Positions 1 through 9,000 of a DNA stretch of 64,000 nucleotides are shown here, piece by piece. A program made the translations under genes and the position numbers. Source of the stretch: Ammonifex degensii KC4 (GTDB lineage Bacteria > Bacillota > Desulfotomaculia > Desulfotomaculales > Ammonificaceae); the NCBI RefSeq assembly GCF_000024605.1, contig NC_013385.1:310001-374000 (forward strand), written 5' to 3'. The first letter of the stretch is position 1, and each line of letters starts with the position of its first letter. The notes under the pieces were generated by a model that did no database searches, was not told where the DNA came from, and worked only from the letters and a program-made list of their open reading frames with translations.

Positions 1-396
1 CTCCTTTATCTGCTGGAAAGCGACCTCCTGGAGGCGCTGGAGGCGGCGATAGACGGCCGGCTGGAGGACATAAAGCTTTCCTGGTACCCGGGGGCGGCGG
101 TGTGCGTGGTGCTGGCGGCGGCAGGCTACCCGGGCCCGGCGCGCAGTGGGGATGAGATAAAGGGGCTGGAAGAGCTGGAAGAGGAAGAAGGGATAATGGT
201 CTTTCACGCCGGCACAAGACGCGAAGGAGACCGGCTTTTAACCGCCGGGGGCAGAGTCCTGGGAGTTACAGCCCGGGGTAAGGACGTCCGGGAGGCGCGG
301 GAGAGGGCCTATAAAGCGGTAGAGCGCATCTCCTTCCCGGGAATGCACTTCCGGCGGGACATCGGGCTCAAGGCCCTCAAATATCTGGAGGGGTAA
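1..396 (+). CDS. purD: Phosphoribosylamine-glycine ligase, C-terminal part
   Basis: The window opens inside this gene, so only the last 131 residues are present. PurD joins glycine to phosphoribosylamine with ATP in purine synthesis (cytosol). The visible part matches the C-terminal lobe of the ATP-grasp enzyme: the SWYPGAAVCVVLAAAGYPG segment, a later VFHAGT motif, the TAGGRVLGVTA strand, and the FPGMHFRRDIG end. It stops 2 bp before hisD, so the two are probably co-transcribed. Purine and histidine synthesis share the intermediate AICAR, which may explain the linkage (inference). The identification rests on recalled family motifs. Confidence 0.93.
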   Translation, partial: LLYLLESDLLEALEAAIDGRLEDIKLSWYPGAAVCVVLAAAGYPGPARSGDEIKGLEELEEEEGIMVFHAGTRREGDRLLTAGGRVLGVTARGKDVREARERAYKAVERISFPGMHFRRDIGLKALKYLEG

Positions 397-398
397 AA

Positions 399-1676
399 GT
401 GCTCAAGATCATAACCTACGATGACCCCCGCTTGCCTCAAGTGCTGGACCGCCGCTTCTCCTTTCCTTCCGAGGCTGCTGATCAGGTAGCTAGCATCTTG
501 CAGGAGGTGAAGGAGAAGGGGGACGAGGCGGTCTTATCCTTCACCGCCCGCTTCGATCGGGTGAACCTGCGCCCTGAGGAGCTGGAGGTTACGGCGGCGG
601 AGATCGACCGGGCTTACGAGGAAGTTTCCCCAGCGTATCTTACGGCCGTCAAGTGCGCGGTCACCCGCATCTTCAACTTCCACGCCAAGCATGTGCCCAA
701 GAGCTGGCACGAAGTGAAGCCCGACGGCTCGGTCTGGGGGGAGTTGGTGCGGCCGCTGGAGCGGGTGGGGATCTACGTCCCCGGCGGCAGGGCGCGCTAC
801 CCCTCCTCGGTGCTGATGAACGCCGTGCCGGCGCGGGTGGCGGGAGTGAAGGAGATCGTGATGGCCACTCCTCCCGGCCCGGAGGGGAGGGTCGATCCGC
901 ACGTCCTAGTGGCCGCGCGCGAGGCCGGGGTGAGCCGCATCTTCCGGGTGGGCGGGGCGCAGGCCGTGGCGGCCCTGGCCTACGGGACGGAGCGCATCCC
1001 CCGGGTGGACAAGATAGTGGGGCCGGGCAACATCTACGTCACCTTGGCCAAGCGGATGGTCTTCGGCCAGGTGGGGATCGACCTTTTGGCCGGTCCCAGC
1101 GAGGTGGCGGTGGTGGCTGACGAGACTGCTCCTGCGGCCTGGGTGGCGGCCGACCTCCTGGCCCAGGCGGAGCACGATCCCCAAGCCCGCGTTCTCCTGG
1201 TCACCACCTCCCGCGAGCTGGCCGAGGAGGTGAACCGGAGGCTTCAGGAAGAATGGCGCTCTTTAGGCTCCCCCAGCGGGGCGAGGGAGGCGCTTTTGGC
1301 CAGCTGGGCGGTGCTGGTGCCCGATTTATCGGCAGCCCTTGACTGCGTCAACCGCTTTGCTCCCGAGCACCTGGAGCTCCTGGTGGCCGACCCGGCTCCC
1401 CTGGTAGAGCAGGTGAAGCACGCCGGAGCCATCTTCCTGGGACCCTACTCGCCCGTCCCCATGGGGGACTACATCGCCGGCCCCAACCACGTCCTGCCCA
1501 CGGGAGGGACGGCCCGCTTCGCTTCGCCTCTAGGGGTGGCCGACTTTCTCAAACGCACCAGCGTGCTCAAGCTCTCTCCGGCGGCTTTCCAGGAACTGGC
1601 GCCGCACGCGGCGGCTTTAGCCGAGGTGGAGGGACTGGTGGCCCACGCGCGGGCGATCAAGGTGCGGGGGGTGTAG
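399..1676 (+). CDS. hisD: Histidinol dehydrogenase
   Basis: HisD oxidises L-histidinol to histidine in two NAD-dependent steps, the last reactions of histidine synthesis. The 425-residue length is normal. Visible family motifs are VPGGRARYPSSVLMNAVPA near residue 125, GGAQAVAALAYGT near 185, the VGPGNIYV strand, LLAGPSEVAVVAD near 230, the zinc-site region AEHDPQA near 258, and APEHLEL near 325. The start is GTG, 2 bp after purD. It is the first gene of a run in which every following gene overlaps or nearly touches its neighbour (hisB, hisH, hisA, hisF, hisIE), so it is surely one operon. No hisG, hisZ or hisC is present in the window. Confidence 0.97.
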   Translation: MLKIITYDDPRLPQVLDRRFSFPSEAADQVASILQEVKEKGDEAVLSFTARFDRVNLRPEELEVTAAEIDRAYEEVSPAYLTAVKCAVTRIFNFHAKHVPKSWHEVKPDGSVWGELVRPLERVGIYVPGGRARYPSSVLMNAVPARVAGVKEIVMATPPGPEGRVDPHVLVAAREAGVSRIFRVGGAQAVAALAYGTERIPRVDKIVGPGNIYVTLAKRMVFGQVGIDLLAGPSEVAVVADETAPAAWVAADLLAQAEHDPQARVLLVTTSRELAEEVNRRLQEEWRSLGSPSGAREALLASWAVLVPDLSAALDCVNRFAPEHLELLVADPAPLVEQVKHAGAIFLGPYSPVPMGDYIAGPNHVLPTGGTARFASPLGVADFLKRTSVLKLSPAAFQELAPHAAALAEVEGLVAHARAIKVRGV

Positions 1677-1679
1677 GCC

Positions 1680-2264
1680 TTGCGCCGGGCCGAGATATCC
1701 CGCAAGACTAAAGAGACCGAGGTGCGGGTGGAACTTTGCCTGGACGGGCAGGGGCGGGCGGAAATAAACACCGGTATAGGCTTTTTTAACCATATGCTGG
1801 AGGCCTTTACTCGCTTTAGTAACTTCGATCTGAAAGTGAGGGCCAGAGGAGACCTGGAGGTAGACGCCCACCACACGGTGGAGGACGTGGGCATAGTACT
1901 TGGGAAGGCTCTGGAAGAGGCTCTGGGGAACAAGGAGGGGATTGCCCGCTTCGGGCACGCCATACTTCCCATGGACGAGGCGCTGGTGCTGGCGGCGGTA
2001 GACGTAAGCGGCAGGAGGGGCTTTTACTGGGAAGGGTCTTTCCCGACGACGCAGGTAGGGGGCTTGGATGTAGAGGTTATCCCGGAGTTCTTCCGCTCTC
2101 TCGCCTTCAACGCCCGAATCACGCTTCACCTGCGCATCTTAGCGGCGGAAAATACTCACCACGCGGCCGAGGCCCTTTTCAAAGCCTGCGGCCTGGCGCT
2201 GGGCCAAGCGGTGACCCTCCGGCCGCATGGCGGTGGAATTCCCTCGACTAAAGGGGTGCTTTGA
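1680..2264 (+). CDS. hisB: Imidazoleglycerol-phosphate dehydratase
   Basis: HisB dehydrates imidazole glycerol phosphate to imidazole acetol phosphate in histidine synthesis. It is the short monofunctional form (194 residues) without the phosphatase domain of enterobacteria. The duplicated manganese-binding histidine motifs are both visible: DAHHTVEDVGI near residue 62 and NTHHAAEALFKA near 160. The RKTKETEV start region and the FNHMLEAF segment are also typical. The start is TTG, 3 bp after the hisD stop, and the 3' end overlaps hisH by 4 bp, which implies translational coupling. Confidence 0.97.
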   Translation: MRRAEISRKTKETEVRVELCLDGQGRAEINTGIGFFNHMLEAFTRFSNFDLKVRARGDLEVDAHHTVEDVGIVLGKALEEALGNKEGIARFGHAILPMDEALVLAAVDVSGRRGFYWEGSFPTTQVGGLDVEVIPEFFRSLAFNARITLHLRILAAENTHHAAEALFKACGLALGQAVTLRPHGGGIPSTKGVL

Positions 2265-2881
2265 TCTTGATCGCGGTAGTTGACTACGGTAGGGGTAATT
2301 TGCGCAGTGTGGCCAAGGCCCTAGAGACTTTGGGTTTCAGAGTGGAGGTCACGGCTGAGCCGAAAAGATTGAAGGCTGCCCGGGGGATCATCCTGCCGGG
2401 GGTGGGGGCTTTCGCTGCGGCGGTGGTTCATCTCAAGGCGCAGAACTGCTGGGATGCTCTACGGGAAGCCCTGGCCGAGGGCAAGCCTTTGCTGGGGATC
2501 TGCCTGGGACTGCACCTTTTGCTCTCCTCCAGCGAGGAAGGAGAGGAGGAAGAGGGGCTGGGCTACTTCCCCGGCAAGGTGCGCCGGCTGCCGGCCGGGC
2601 TTAAGGTGCCGCACATGGGCTGGAATAAAGTTGAGCTTAAGCGCCCTTCACCTTTGTTTGAGGGCATCCCGGACGGCTCCTGGTTTTATTTTGCCCATTC
2701 CTTCTACGCCGTTCCGGAGGACGAGAACTCGGTGGTAGCGGTCACGGATTATTCTTTCCCCTTCGCGGTGGCGCTGGAGAGGGGAAGGGTCTTCGGAGTG
2801 CAGTTTCACCCGGAAAAATCGGGAGAGCGGGGGCTCAAACTTTTAGAAAACTTTGGAAGGATGGCGGAGTCATGCTGGTGA
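2261..2881 (+). CDS. hisH: Imidazole glycerol phosphate synthase, glutaminase subunit
   Basis: HisH hydrolyses glutamine and passes ammonia to HisF, which makes imidazole glycerol phosphate and AICAR. It is a class I glutamine amidotransferase of 206 residues. The nucleophile cysteine lies in LLGICLGLHLL near residue 80, and the His-Glu pair lies in VQFHPEKSGERG near residue 185. The start region IAVVDYGRGNLRSV is diagnostic. The gene begins with TTG, overlapping hisB by 4 bp, and its end overlaps hisA by 10 bp. Confidence 0.97.
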   Translation: MILIAVVDYGRGNLRSVAKALETLGFRVEVTAEPKRLKAARGIILPGVGAFAAAVVHLKAQNCWDALREALAEGKPLLGICLGLHLLLSSSEEGEEEEGLGYFPGKVRRLPAGLKVPHMGWNKVELKRPSPLFEGIPDGSWFYFAHSFYAVPEDENSVVAVTDYSFPFAVALERGRVFGVQFHPEKSGERGLKLLENFGRMAESCW

Positions 2882-3618
2882 TACCGGCCATAGATCTCAA
2901 AGGAGGCTGCTGCGTCCGGCTGGTGGAAGGAAAGGCCACGCTTGAGGTGGTCTACTCTTCCGACCCGGTAGAGGTGGCCCTCGGCTTCGAGGCAGCGGGG
3001 GCCAAGTGGCTGCACGTGGTGGACTTAGACGGCGCCTTCCGGGGGGAACCCGCTAACCTAGACGCGATAGCCGCGATTATCCGCGCGGTGGGCATACCCG
3101 TGCAGGTGGGAGGAGGAATAAGGAGCCGGGAAACGGCGGAGAAGATTTTTGCCCTGGGGGCAGCCCGCATCATCCTGGGCACGGCCGCAGTCATGGAAAA
3201 AGAGCTTTTGAAGGAGCTTCTTGACTCTTTCGGGAAAGACCGGGTGGCGGTCAGCGTGGACGCCCGTGAGGGGAAGGTGGCCGTTAAAGGATGGGAAGAA
3301 GTCACCCTGGTAGACGCCCTGACCTTCGGCCGGGAACTTAGGTCTCTGGGAGTGACGTGGGTGATCTTCACCGACATCAAGCGGGACGGCACCCTCAAGG
3401 GGCCCAATGTGGTGGCGGTGGCCGAGTTCGCCCGCTCGATCCCCGGGCTCAGGGTCATAGTCTCCGGCGGGGTGAGTAGACTGGAGGACCTTCTGAAGCT
3501 TAAGAAGCTGGCCCCTCTGGGAGTGGAAGGGGTCATCGTGGGAAAGGCCCTTTACGACGGCAGGATCGATCTCAAAGAAGCCTTACGTTTAGTGGAGGCA
3601 GAGGGGAATGGTGGCTAA
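2872..3618 (+). CDS. hisA: ProFAR isomerase
   Basis: HisA opens the ribose of ProFAR by an Amadori rearrangement to PRFAR, the substrate of HisF/HisH. This is a 248-residue half-barrel-repeat TIM barrel. The N-terminal catalytic aspartate is in [10 protein letters not shown], and the second is in the [12 protein letters not shown] segment near residue 165. The phosphate-binding strands read VGGGIRS near 82 and VSGGVSR near 200. The gene overlaps hisH by 10 bp and hisF by 11 bp. Its sequence is clearly distinct from its paralogue HisF. Confidence 0.97.
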   Translation: MLVIPAIDLKGGCCVRLVEGKATLEVVYSSDPVEVALGFEAAGAKWLHVVDLDGAFRGEPANLDAIAAIIRAVGIPVQVGGGIRSRETAEKIFALGAARIILGTAAVMEKELLKELLDSFGKDRVAVSVDAREGKVAVKGWEEVTLVDALTFGRELRSLGVTWVIFTDIKRDGTLKGPNVVAVAEFARSIPGLRVIVSGGVSRLEDLLKLKKLAPLGVEGVIVGKALYDGRIDLKEALRLVEAEGNGG

Positions 3619-4366
3619 GCGCATCATACCCTGCCTGGACGTGGACAAGGGACGGGTGGTCAAAGGAGTAAAGTTCGTCTCTTTAAGGGATGCTGGGGAC
3701 CCGGTGGAACTGGCCGCGCTTTATGACCGGGAAGGGGCGGATGAGCTCGTTTTCTTGGACATAACCGCCTCGGCGGAAGACCGGGAGATAATGTGCGATG
3801 TGGTAAGGCGGGTAGCAGAGAAGGTCTTTATCCCCTTCACGGTAGGGGGAGGAATAAGGACGCTGGAGGACATAAGGAATATCTTGACCGCTGGGGCCGA
3901 TAAAGTGGCGATCAACACCGCCGCCGTAAAAAACCCGGAACTCATTTCCCAGGCGGCGGAGCAATTCGGCCGCCAGTGTGTGGTGGTGGCCATAGACGCG
4001 CGTCGGGTTGGCCCGGGGCGCTGGGAGGTTTACATCCACGGGGGCCGCACTCCAACCGGGCTTGACGCCGTGGCCTGGGCCCGCCGGGTGGTGGAGCTGG
4101 GGGCGGGAGAGATTCTGCTTACCAGCATGGACCGGGACGGGACCAAGGAGGGTTACGACCTGGAGCTCACGCGGGCGGTAGCAGAGGCGGTTCCTGTTCC
4201 CGTTATCGCCTCCGGAGGGGCGGGGAAGTTGGAGCACTTCGCAGAAGCTTTGACGGAGGGTAAAGCAGACGCCGTCCTGGCGGCTTCCCTTTTCCACTTC
4301 GGGGTGTATTCTATAAGACAGGTAAAGGAATACCTGGCCGCGCGTGGGATCACCGTGCGGCTTTGA
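3608..4366 (+). CDS. hisF: Imidazole glycerol phosphate synthase, cyclase subunit
   Basis: HisF is the synthase/cyclase partner of HisH and produces imidazole glycerol phosphate plus AICAR. The 252-residue TIM barrel shows the expected motifs: [16 protein letters not shown] at the N terminus with the catalytic aspartate, the FTVGGGIRT phosphate site near residue 78, the second aspartate near residue 130 (VAIDAR), [14 protein letters not shown] near 170, and ASGGAG near 200. The start ATG lies inside the end of hisA (11-bp overlap). Confidence 0.97.
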   Translation: MVAKRIIPCLDVDKGRVVKGVKFVSLRDAGDPVELAALYDREGADELVFLDITASAEDREIMCDVVRRVAEKVFIPFTVGGGIRTLEDIRNILTAGADKVAINTAAVKNPELISQAAEQFGRQCVVVAIDARRVGPGRWEVYIHGGRTPTGLDAVAWARRVVELGAGEILLTSMDRDGTKEGYDLELTRAVAEAVPVPVIASGGAGKLEHFAEALTEGKADAVLAASLFHFGVYSIRQVKEYLAARGITVRL

Positions 4367-4379
4367 GGAGGCGCGGAAA

Positions 4380-5108
4380 GTGGCTTTCAACTTGGACCGG
4401 TTCAAGTTCGACGCTCAGGGCCTCATACCGGCCATCATCCAGGATAGCAGGACGAACGAAGTCCTGATGCTGGCCTATATGAACAAGGAGGCGCTGGCCA
4501 AGACCCTGACTTCCGGGCAGACCTGGTTTTACAGCCGCAGCCGCCAGCGCCTTTGGCACAAGGGGGAGACTTCCGGCAACATCCAGGAAGTAGACGAGGT
4601 TTACTTCGACTGCGACGCCGACGCCCTGCTCATAAAGGTGCGGCAGCACGGCGCAGCCTGCCACGAAGGCTACAAGAGCTGCTTCCACTACCGCATCGAG
4701 CCTGACGGCCGGGTGGCCTTGGTAGGGCAACCGGCTTTCGACCCCGCCGATGTCTACGGCGACCGGCGCCCGCCGGACCAGCTTCCTCCCAAGAAGGAGC
4801 CAGAGGAACGGCCGGTGTGCATATGTAGCAGCAGTATCTTAGAAGAGGTTTTCGACGTGGTGCTGGACCGGAAGCGTAACCGCCCGCCCGGGGCTTACAC
4901 CACCTACCTCTTCGACAAGGGGCTGGACACCATCCTGCGGAAGGTGAGCGAGGAGGCTATGGAGGTCATCCTGGCGGCCAAGAACCACCGTCATGAGGAA
5001 GTGGTGAAAGAAGCGGCCGACCTTATCTACCATCTGCTGGTGCTGCTGGCGGCTGAGGGAGTAGGGATACACGAAGTCTTCGAGGAGTTGCGCGAGCGGC
5101 GCAAGTAA
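4380..5108 (+). CDS. hisIE: Bifunctional PR-AMP cyclohydrolase / PR-ATP pyrophosphatase
   Basis: This fused enzyme carries out steps two and three of histidine synthesis. The N-terminal HisI domain (about residues 1-115) shows the zinc- and magnesium-binding segments with DCDADALL and HGAACHEGYKSCF. The C-terminal HisE domain (about residues 145-240) shows TTYLFDKGLDTILRKVSEEA followed by the acidic EAADLIYHLLVLL segment. The GTG start at 4380 is preferred over an in-frame GTG at 4344 because GAGGAG lies 7-11 bases upstream and the protein then begins at the usual N terminus. A linker of about 30 residues rich in Pro and Glu joins the domains. It is the last his gene. Confidence 0.95.
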   Translation: MAFNLDRFKFDAQGLIPAIIQDSRTNEVLMLAYMNKEALAKTLTSGQTWFYSRSRQRLWHKGETSGNIQEVDEVYFDCDADALLIKVRQHGAACHEGYKSCFHYRIEPDGRVALVGQPAFDPADVYGDRRPPDQLPPKKEPEERPVCICSSSILEEVFDVVLDRKRNRPPGAYTTYLFDKGLDTILRKVSEEAMEVILAAKNHRHEEVVKEAADLIYHLLVLLAAEGVGIHEVFEELRERRK

Positions 5109-5119
5109 GAGGTGGGGGA

Positions 5120-5566
5120 ATGAAGGCCTGGCTGGTGGGGACGCTTACCTGTGAGGACCTCCTGGCCGCCTACCAGATCGTAAGACGGCGGGGCTTAGCG
5201 GCCTTCGGTACTGGGGATAGAGAAGTGCTGCTACGCCTGCTGGACCGGGGTGCCGAGGAGGTTACCATCCACCTCTGTACTCCCACCTGAGCTCTGCCCC
5301 ACGTGGCGGTAGCCACGGGAAGGGTGGCCAAGATATGGGTGGAAGTGCCGGAGACCTCCAGCCTGGAAGAAGTGAAGCAGGAATTTGCCCGCTTTTTCGG
5401 CCATCGGTGGGAGGACGTGGTGGTGGGCAAGGAGCGGGAAAAACTCTTCCCCTTCTGGCAGGCTTATATAGGGGTGACTGATCTCCGGCCCTGCCCACAG
5501 AAAACGGTGACGCAGGTGCGCCAGGAAGCAGGAGAAATTCCGGTCTATGAGATCTTGCTCGGTTAA
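5120..5566 (+). CDS. Candidate selenoprotein of unknown function (in-frame TGA at 5288-5290)
   Basis: I do not recognise the family. From the ATG at 5120, which has a strong AGAGGTGGGG ribosome site, the frame reads 56 codons to a TGA at 5288-5290 and then continues open in the same frame for another 91 codons to a TAA at 5566. The residues before the TGA end in HLCTPT and those after begin ALPHVAVATG, so the TGA follows a cysteine by four codons. A 6-bp stem (CGTGGC/GCCACG) with a GGTA loop starts 11 bases after the TGA and fits the bacterial SECIS pattern. The full product would be about 148 residues, soluble, with no signal peptide. The gene lies 11 bp after hisIE and overlaps the next gene by 20 bp. 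Alternatives are a single-base nonsense mutation (for example from GGA or TGG) or a sequencing error. Confidence 0.55.
5297..5323 (+). promoter_or_regulatory. SECIS-like hairpin downstream of an in-frame TGA
   Basis: A perfect 6-bp stem, 5302-5307 with 5312-5317, closes a GGTA tetraloop at 5308-5311. There are 17 bases between the TGA (5288-5290) and the loop. Published bacterial SECIS rules ask for a loop 16-37 bases after the UGA with a G in its first two positions; both hold here. Short C-runs before and G-runs after the stem could extend it. Such a hairpin can also arise by chance in GC-rich coding DNA. Confidence 0.45.
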
Positions 5567-6713
5567 GAAGGACGGAAGATTTCGCATACTGCACGTCATA
5601 AGGCCGGCAGCTGGCGGCATGAAGCGCCATCTCATGGAGCTTCTACGCCATACCGACTACTCCCTTTTTGCCCCCGCCGTGGCCGGGCCGCCGGGAGAGT
5701 TGCTAAACGAGGTAGCCTCCCTGGGGATTCCCACTTACCCTCTGGCCCTCAAGGGGGAACTGGCCCCCTGGGAGGATGTGAGGGCCGTTTTTTCCCTCCT
5801 TTCCCTGCTGCGCCGGGAAAATTTTCCACTTGTCCACTTGCACGGCTTCAAAGCAGGACTGGTAGGGAGGCTGGCGGGCCGACTTTTGCGGCCGTCCCCT
5901 TTGATCGTCCTGACGGTGCACAACTCTCTTTTCTTCGGCGAGGGTTCGAGGAAGCAGAAGTTTTTGGCCCGCATAGAGGCTTTTTTGGGCCGCCGGACCT
6001 TTAAAATCATTGCCGTCTCGCAGGCCCTGCGGGCGGAGCTCTTGACCAAGTTTCGCCTCCCCCCCGATAAAGTGGTGGTGATACCCAACGGCATCGACCT
6101 CACCCCCTTCACCCTAGGGGTTCTTTCCCCTACCGTCCACCGGGAACTTCCCTTACCTACTGGAGTTCGCCTTTTAGGGACGGTGGCCCGGCTGGTCCCT
6201 CAGAAGGGGCTCTTCTGCCTCCTGGAAGCCCTGGCCCTTTTGCCGGCCGAGCTCCGGCCGGGGTGGCTCATCGTGGGAGACGGGCCACTGCGCCAGGAAC
6301 TGGAGGATAAAGCACGCGCCCTGGGTCTTTCCCACCTGGTCTCTTTCGCCGGCTACCGGCCCCCGGAGGAAATCCCTTCTATCTTGAAGGTCATCGACAT
6401 TTTCGTTCTCCCCTCCCTTTCCGAGGGTCTCCCGCTAGCACTGCTGGAGGCCATGGCGGCGGGAAAGCCGGTGGTGGCCACGGCGGTGGGAGGAATACCG
6501 GAAGTGGTGCTGGAGGGCCGGACGGGATATCTCGTCCCGCCGGGAGACGCCCAGGCTTTGGCCCGGGCCCTGCTCTCTTTGCTGGAGTCGCCGGATAAAG
6601 CGCGGGAGATGGGGGAGGCGGGGAGGAAGTGGGTAGAGGAGCACTTTTCTTCGCGGCGCATGGCTCAGGAGGTAATGAAAATCTATCAAGAGGCTTTGGC
6701 TACTCGGGGATAG
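5547..6713 (+). CDS. GT4-family glycosyltransferase
   Basis: A 388-residue GT-B fold glycosyltransferase, probably transferring a sugar from a nucleotide donor to a cell-envelope acceptor; substrate unknown. The N-terminal domain has the glycine-rich PAAGGMKRHLMELL segment. The linker shows IPNGIDLTPF near residue 180. The C-terminal donor domain shows GTVARLVPQKGL, LIVGDGPLRQEL, and the acidic EGLPLALLEAMAAGKPVVA block near 295 followed by GGIPEVV, all typical of family GT4. The ATG lies inside the end of the preceding TGA-containing frame. The next gene follows after 12 bp, so the two may form an envelope-related pair. Confidence 0.9.
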   Translation: MRSCSVKKDGRFRILHVIRPAAGGMKRHLMELLRHTDYSLFAPAVAGPPGELLNEVASLGIPTYPLALKGELAPWEDVRAVFSLLSLLRRENFPLVHLHGFKAGLVGRLAGRLLRPSPLIVLTVHNSLFFGEGSRKQKFLARIEAFLGRRTFKIIAVSQALRAELLTKFRLPPDKVVVIPNGIDLTPFTLGVLSPTVHRELPLPTGVRLLGTVARLVPQKGLFCLLEALALLPAELRPGWLIVGDGPLRQELEDKARALGLSHLVSFAGYRPPEEIPSILKVIDIFVLPSLSEGLPLALLEAMAAGKPVVATAVGGIPEVVLEGRTGYLVPPGDAQALARALLSLLESPDKAREMGEAGRKWVEEHFSSRRMAQEVMKIYQEALATRG

Positions 6714-6725
6714 GCGGCGGAAGGA

Positions 6726-8957
6726 GTGGTAACGGTTTTGTGTGGAAGCACGTGGAAGCGTCTTATTTCTGTCCTGGTAGTGGCGGCATTTCTGCTTTTT
6801 TGTGCTCCGGCAGGGGTGCGGGCGAAAGGAGACAACCCTCATCTAATCCTGGTGGTTATAGACCGTCTTAGCTGGCGTGATTTCACCGATCCAGCCTACC
6901 CTAACTTAAACTCCCTAGCTCGTCGGGGCAGTATCGGCCTCTTGCAGACCGGCACGGGAGGAGGTTACGAACCCGGTAACACCTACCTCTCCGTAGGCAC
7001 AGGTGCGCGGGCGACAGGAGGAGGGGCAGCGGGAGAGGCCTACGAGCCGGAGGAGTTGTTGAAGTCCGGGGAGAAGGCCAAAGATGCCTTCCGCCAGTTT
7101 ACCTCCCGGGAGCTGCCGCCGGAAAGCGTAGGTATGGTAACCATCGCCCGGCTCCAGCAAAGCAACGCTTCCCTCCCTTATCCGGTGGTTCCGGGCGGAC
7201 TGGGGGAGGAGTTGGAGAAAGCGGGGGTGAAAGTGGCCTGCCTGGGCAACGCCGACCTTCCCGGCGAGCCGGGACGCTACCTGGCAGCCATAGCCATGAA
7301 CCGCCAGGGGATAGTTCCTCTCGGGATGGTGGGTAAGGAAATTCTCAAGAAAGATCCTTCTTTTCCCGGCGGCTGGCGCACCGATTACCAGGCTTTGTGG
7401 GAGAACTACCGGGCTTTAAAGGAAAAGGCTAACTTCCTGGTCATCGATCTGGGGGATACCTCCCGGCTGGACGACCTGCGCGACTACGTAGAGCCTTCCA
7501 CTTTTGCCCGGGAGTGGCGATTGACGCTTAAAAGAGCAGATGACTTCTTGGGCCGGCTGCTTGGCGACCTCGACCTCAGCCGCGACTGTCTGCTGGTGAT
7601 CTCGCCCACCCCCTCCCGTTTGGCCCGCCAGCAGGGAGATCTCTTCACTCCCCTGGCGATGGTGGGGAAGGGGGCGAGGGCGGGAGAGGTTTTGCTCTCT
7701 CCTTCCACCCGCCGTCCGGGCCTGGTCCTCAATACCGATATCGCGCCTTCGGTGCTTAAGTTCTTCGGCCTTCCCACTCCGGAGACCATGTCGGGAAGAC
7801 CCATGCAGACGGCCTCGGTGGAGAGCAACCCTACTGGGTACCTAACCGGGATTCTCAAGCAAATACTCTTCGTCCACAATAACCGTGCCCCGCTCATCAA
7901 GACCTACCTGGGCTACGCCATAGGGGTGCTCATGGTGACCCTGATCTTTATCCTGATCAGAGAGAAAGAAGCGGCGCAGAGATTGCGGCTGCCGCAGCTT
8001 CTGGTGAGCCTCATGGTCTTCCCCGCCGCTTGTCTGATCATGCCCATCTTTCACCTTCTTTCCCTGCTCCCTTACACCATAGTTCTTCTCCTCCTCATGG
8101 TGGCCCTGACCGCCTTCACCCTGTGGCTGGAGAAGAGGCGTCCCTTGCTAGGCTTTGCCGCGCTGGCCACCCTCACCGTGGCTATAATCTTACTCGATGC
8201 TTTGACCGGTTGTTTCCTGCTTTCCCGCTCCATCCTCAGCTACGACCCCTCCGGTGGAGCCCGTTTTTACGGCATAGGGAACGAGTACATGGGAGTCTTG
8301 ATTAGCGCCTCCATTTTCGGAGCGGCCTGCTGGCTAAGCCTCAAACCCCGCCGCTCGACCCTTTTAGCGGTGGCACTGGGCTTTGTGCTGGTGACGGTCA
8401 TTCTGGGAGCTCCCAAGTGGGGGGCTAAATTCGGGGGTGTCTTAACCTCGGCGGCCGTTTTCCCCGTGACCTTCCTCCTCTTTAGAGGAGTACGCCTTAA
8501 CTGGCGGACGTTTCTTCTTCTCACCTCGGCTTTCTGTTCCCTTCCTGTGGGGTTTGCCCTTTTCGACTTCTTCCGCAGCGCCTCTTCCCAGACCCACGTG
8601 GGGCACAACCTCACCCTGGTCCTAAGCGAGCCGGTGCAGGCCTGGAACATCATCACCCGCAAGGTAGCCATGAACCTCAAGCTCTTCCGCTACACCATCT
8701 GGTCGCGCGTACTTCTGGCCGGTTTGGGCGGACTTATCATCCTCTTCTACCGCCCGGTGGGAATAATGCGCTCGTTTACAAAACACTACCCCTTCCTTTA
8801 CTGGGGGCTCATCGGAGTGGTGCTGACGGCTCTGGCGGCTTTCCTCTTCAACGACGCCGGCACGGTGGCGGCGGCCACGGCCGTCACCTTCGGCATTCCG
8901 CCTCTCTTCTACCTCCTGCTCAAAGAGCTGCCCGACAGCGAGCCGACCTTCCCTTAA
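6726..8957 (+). CDS. Membrane protein with alkaline-phosphatase-like domain
   Basis: A 743-residue protein with an N-terminal signal segment (SVLVVAAFLLFCAPAG), an extracytoplasmic domain of about 350 residues, and then roughly ten hydrophobic segments from about residue 390 to the end. The extracellular part starts LILVVIDRLSW and includes LVISPTPSRLA and NTDIAPSVLKFFG, an arrangement like the alkaline phosphatase/sulfatase superfamily, although the nucleophile position is not certain. Substrate unknown; envelope polymer or lipid modification fits the neighbouring glycosyltransferase. The GTG at 6726 touches the AAGGAG site, so a TTG at 6738 is a better-spaced alternative start. Confidence 0.75.
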   Translation: MVTVLCGSTWKRLISVLVVAAFLLFCAPAGVRAKGDNPHLILVVIDRLSWRDFTDPAYPNLNSLARRGSIGLLQTGTGGGYEPGNTYLSVGTGARATGGGAAGEAYEPEELLKSGEKAKDAFRQFTSRELPPESVGMVTIARLQQSNASLPYPVVPGGLGEELEKAGVKVACLGNADLPGEPGRYLAAIAMNRQGIVPLGMVGKEILKKDPSFPGGWRTDYQALWENYRALKEKANFLVIDLGDTSRLDDLRDYVEPSTFAREWRLTLKRADDFLGRLLGDLDLSRDCLLVISPTPSRLARQQGDLFTPLAMVGKGARAGEVLLSPSTRRPGLVLNTDIAPSVLKFFGLPTPETMSGRPMQTASVESNPTGYLTGILKQILFVHNNRAPLIKTYLGYAIGVLMVTLIFILIREKEAAQRLRLPQLLVSLMVFPAACLIMPIFHLLSLLPYTIVLLLLMVALTAFTLWLEKRRPLLGFAALATLTVAIILLDALTGCFLLSRSILSYDPSGGARFYGIGNEYMGVLISASIFGAACWLSLKPRRSTLLAVALGFVLVTVILGAPKWGAKFGGVLTSAAVFPVTFLLFRGVRLNWRTFLLLTSAFCSLPVGFALFDFFRSASSQTHVGHNLTLVLSEPVQAWNIITRKVAMNLKLFRYTIWSRVLLAGLGGLIILFYRPVGIMRSFTKHYPFLYWGLIGVVLTALAAFLFNDAGTVAAATAVTFGIPPLFYLLLKELPDSEPTFP

Positions 8958-8970
8958 GGGAGAGAAAATT

Positions 8971-9000
8971 TTGGCAGAAGGCTGCTGGTGGTGATATAAT
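8971..9000 (+). promoter_or_regulatory. Sigma-A-type promoter before the radical SAM genes
   Basis: TTGGCA at 8971-8976 and a perfect TATAAT at 8995-9000 are separated by 18 bp. The site lies in the 171-bp gap before the gene at 9129 and follows the end of the membrane protein gene. A second TATAAT copy, 17 bp downstream in the tandem repeat, has no good -35 partner. Confidence 0.65.
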
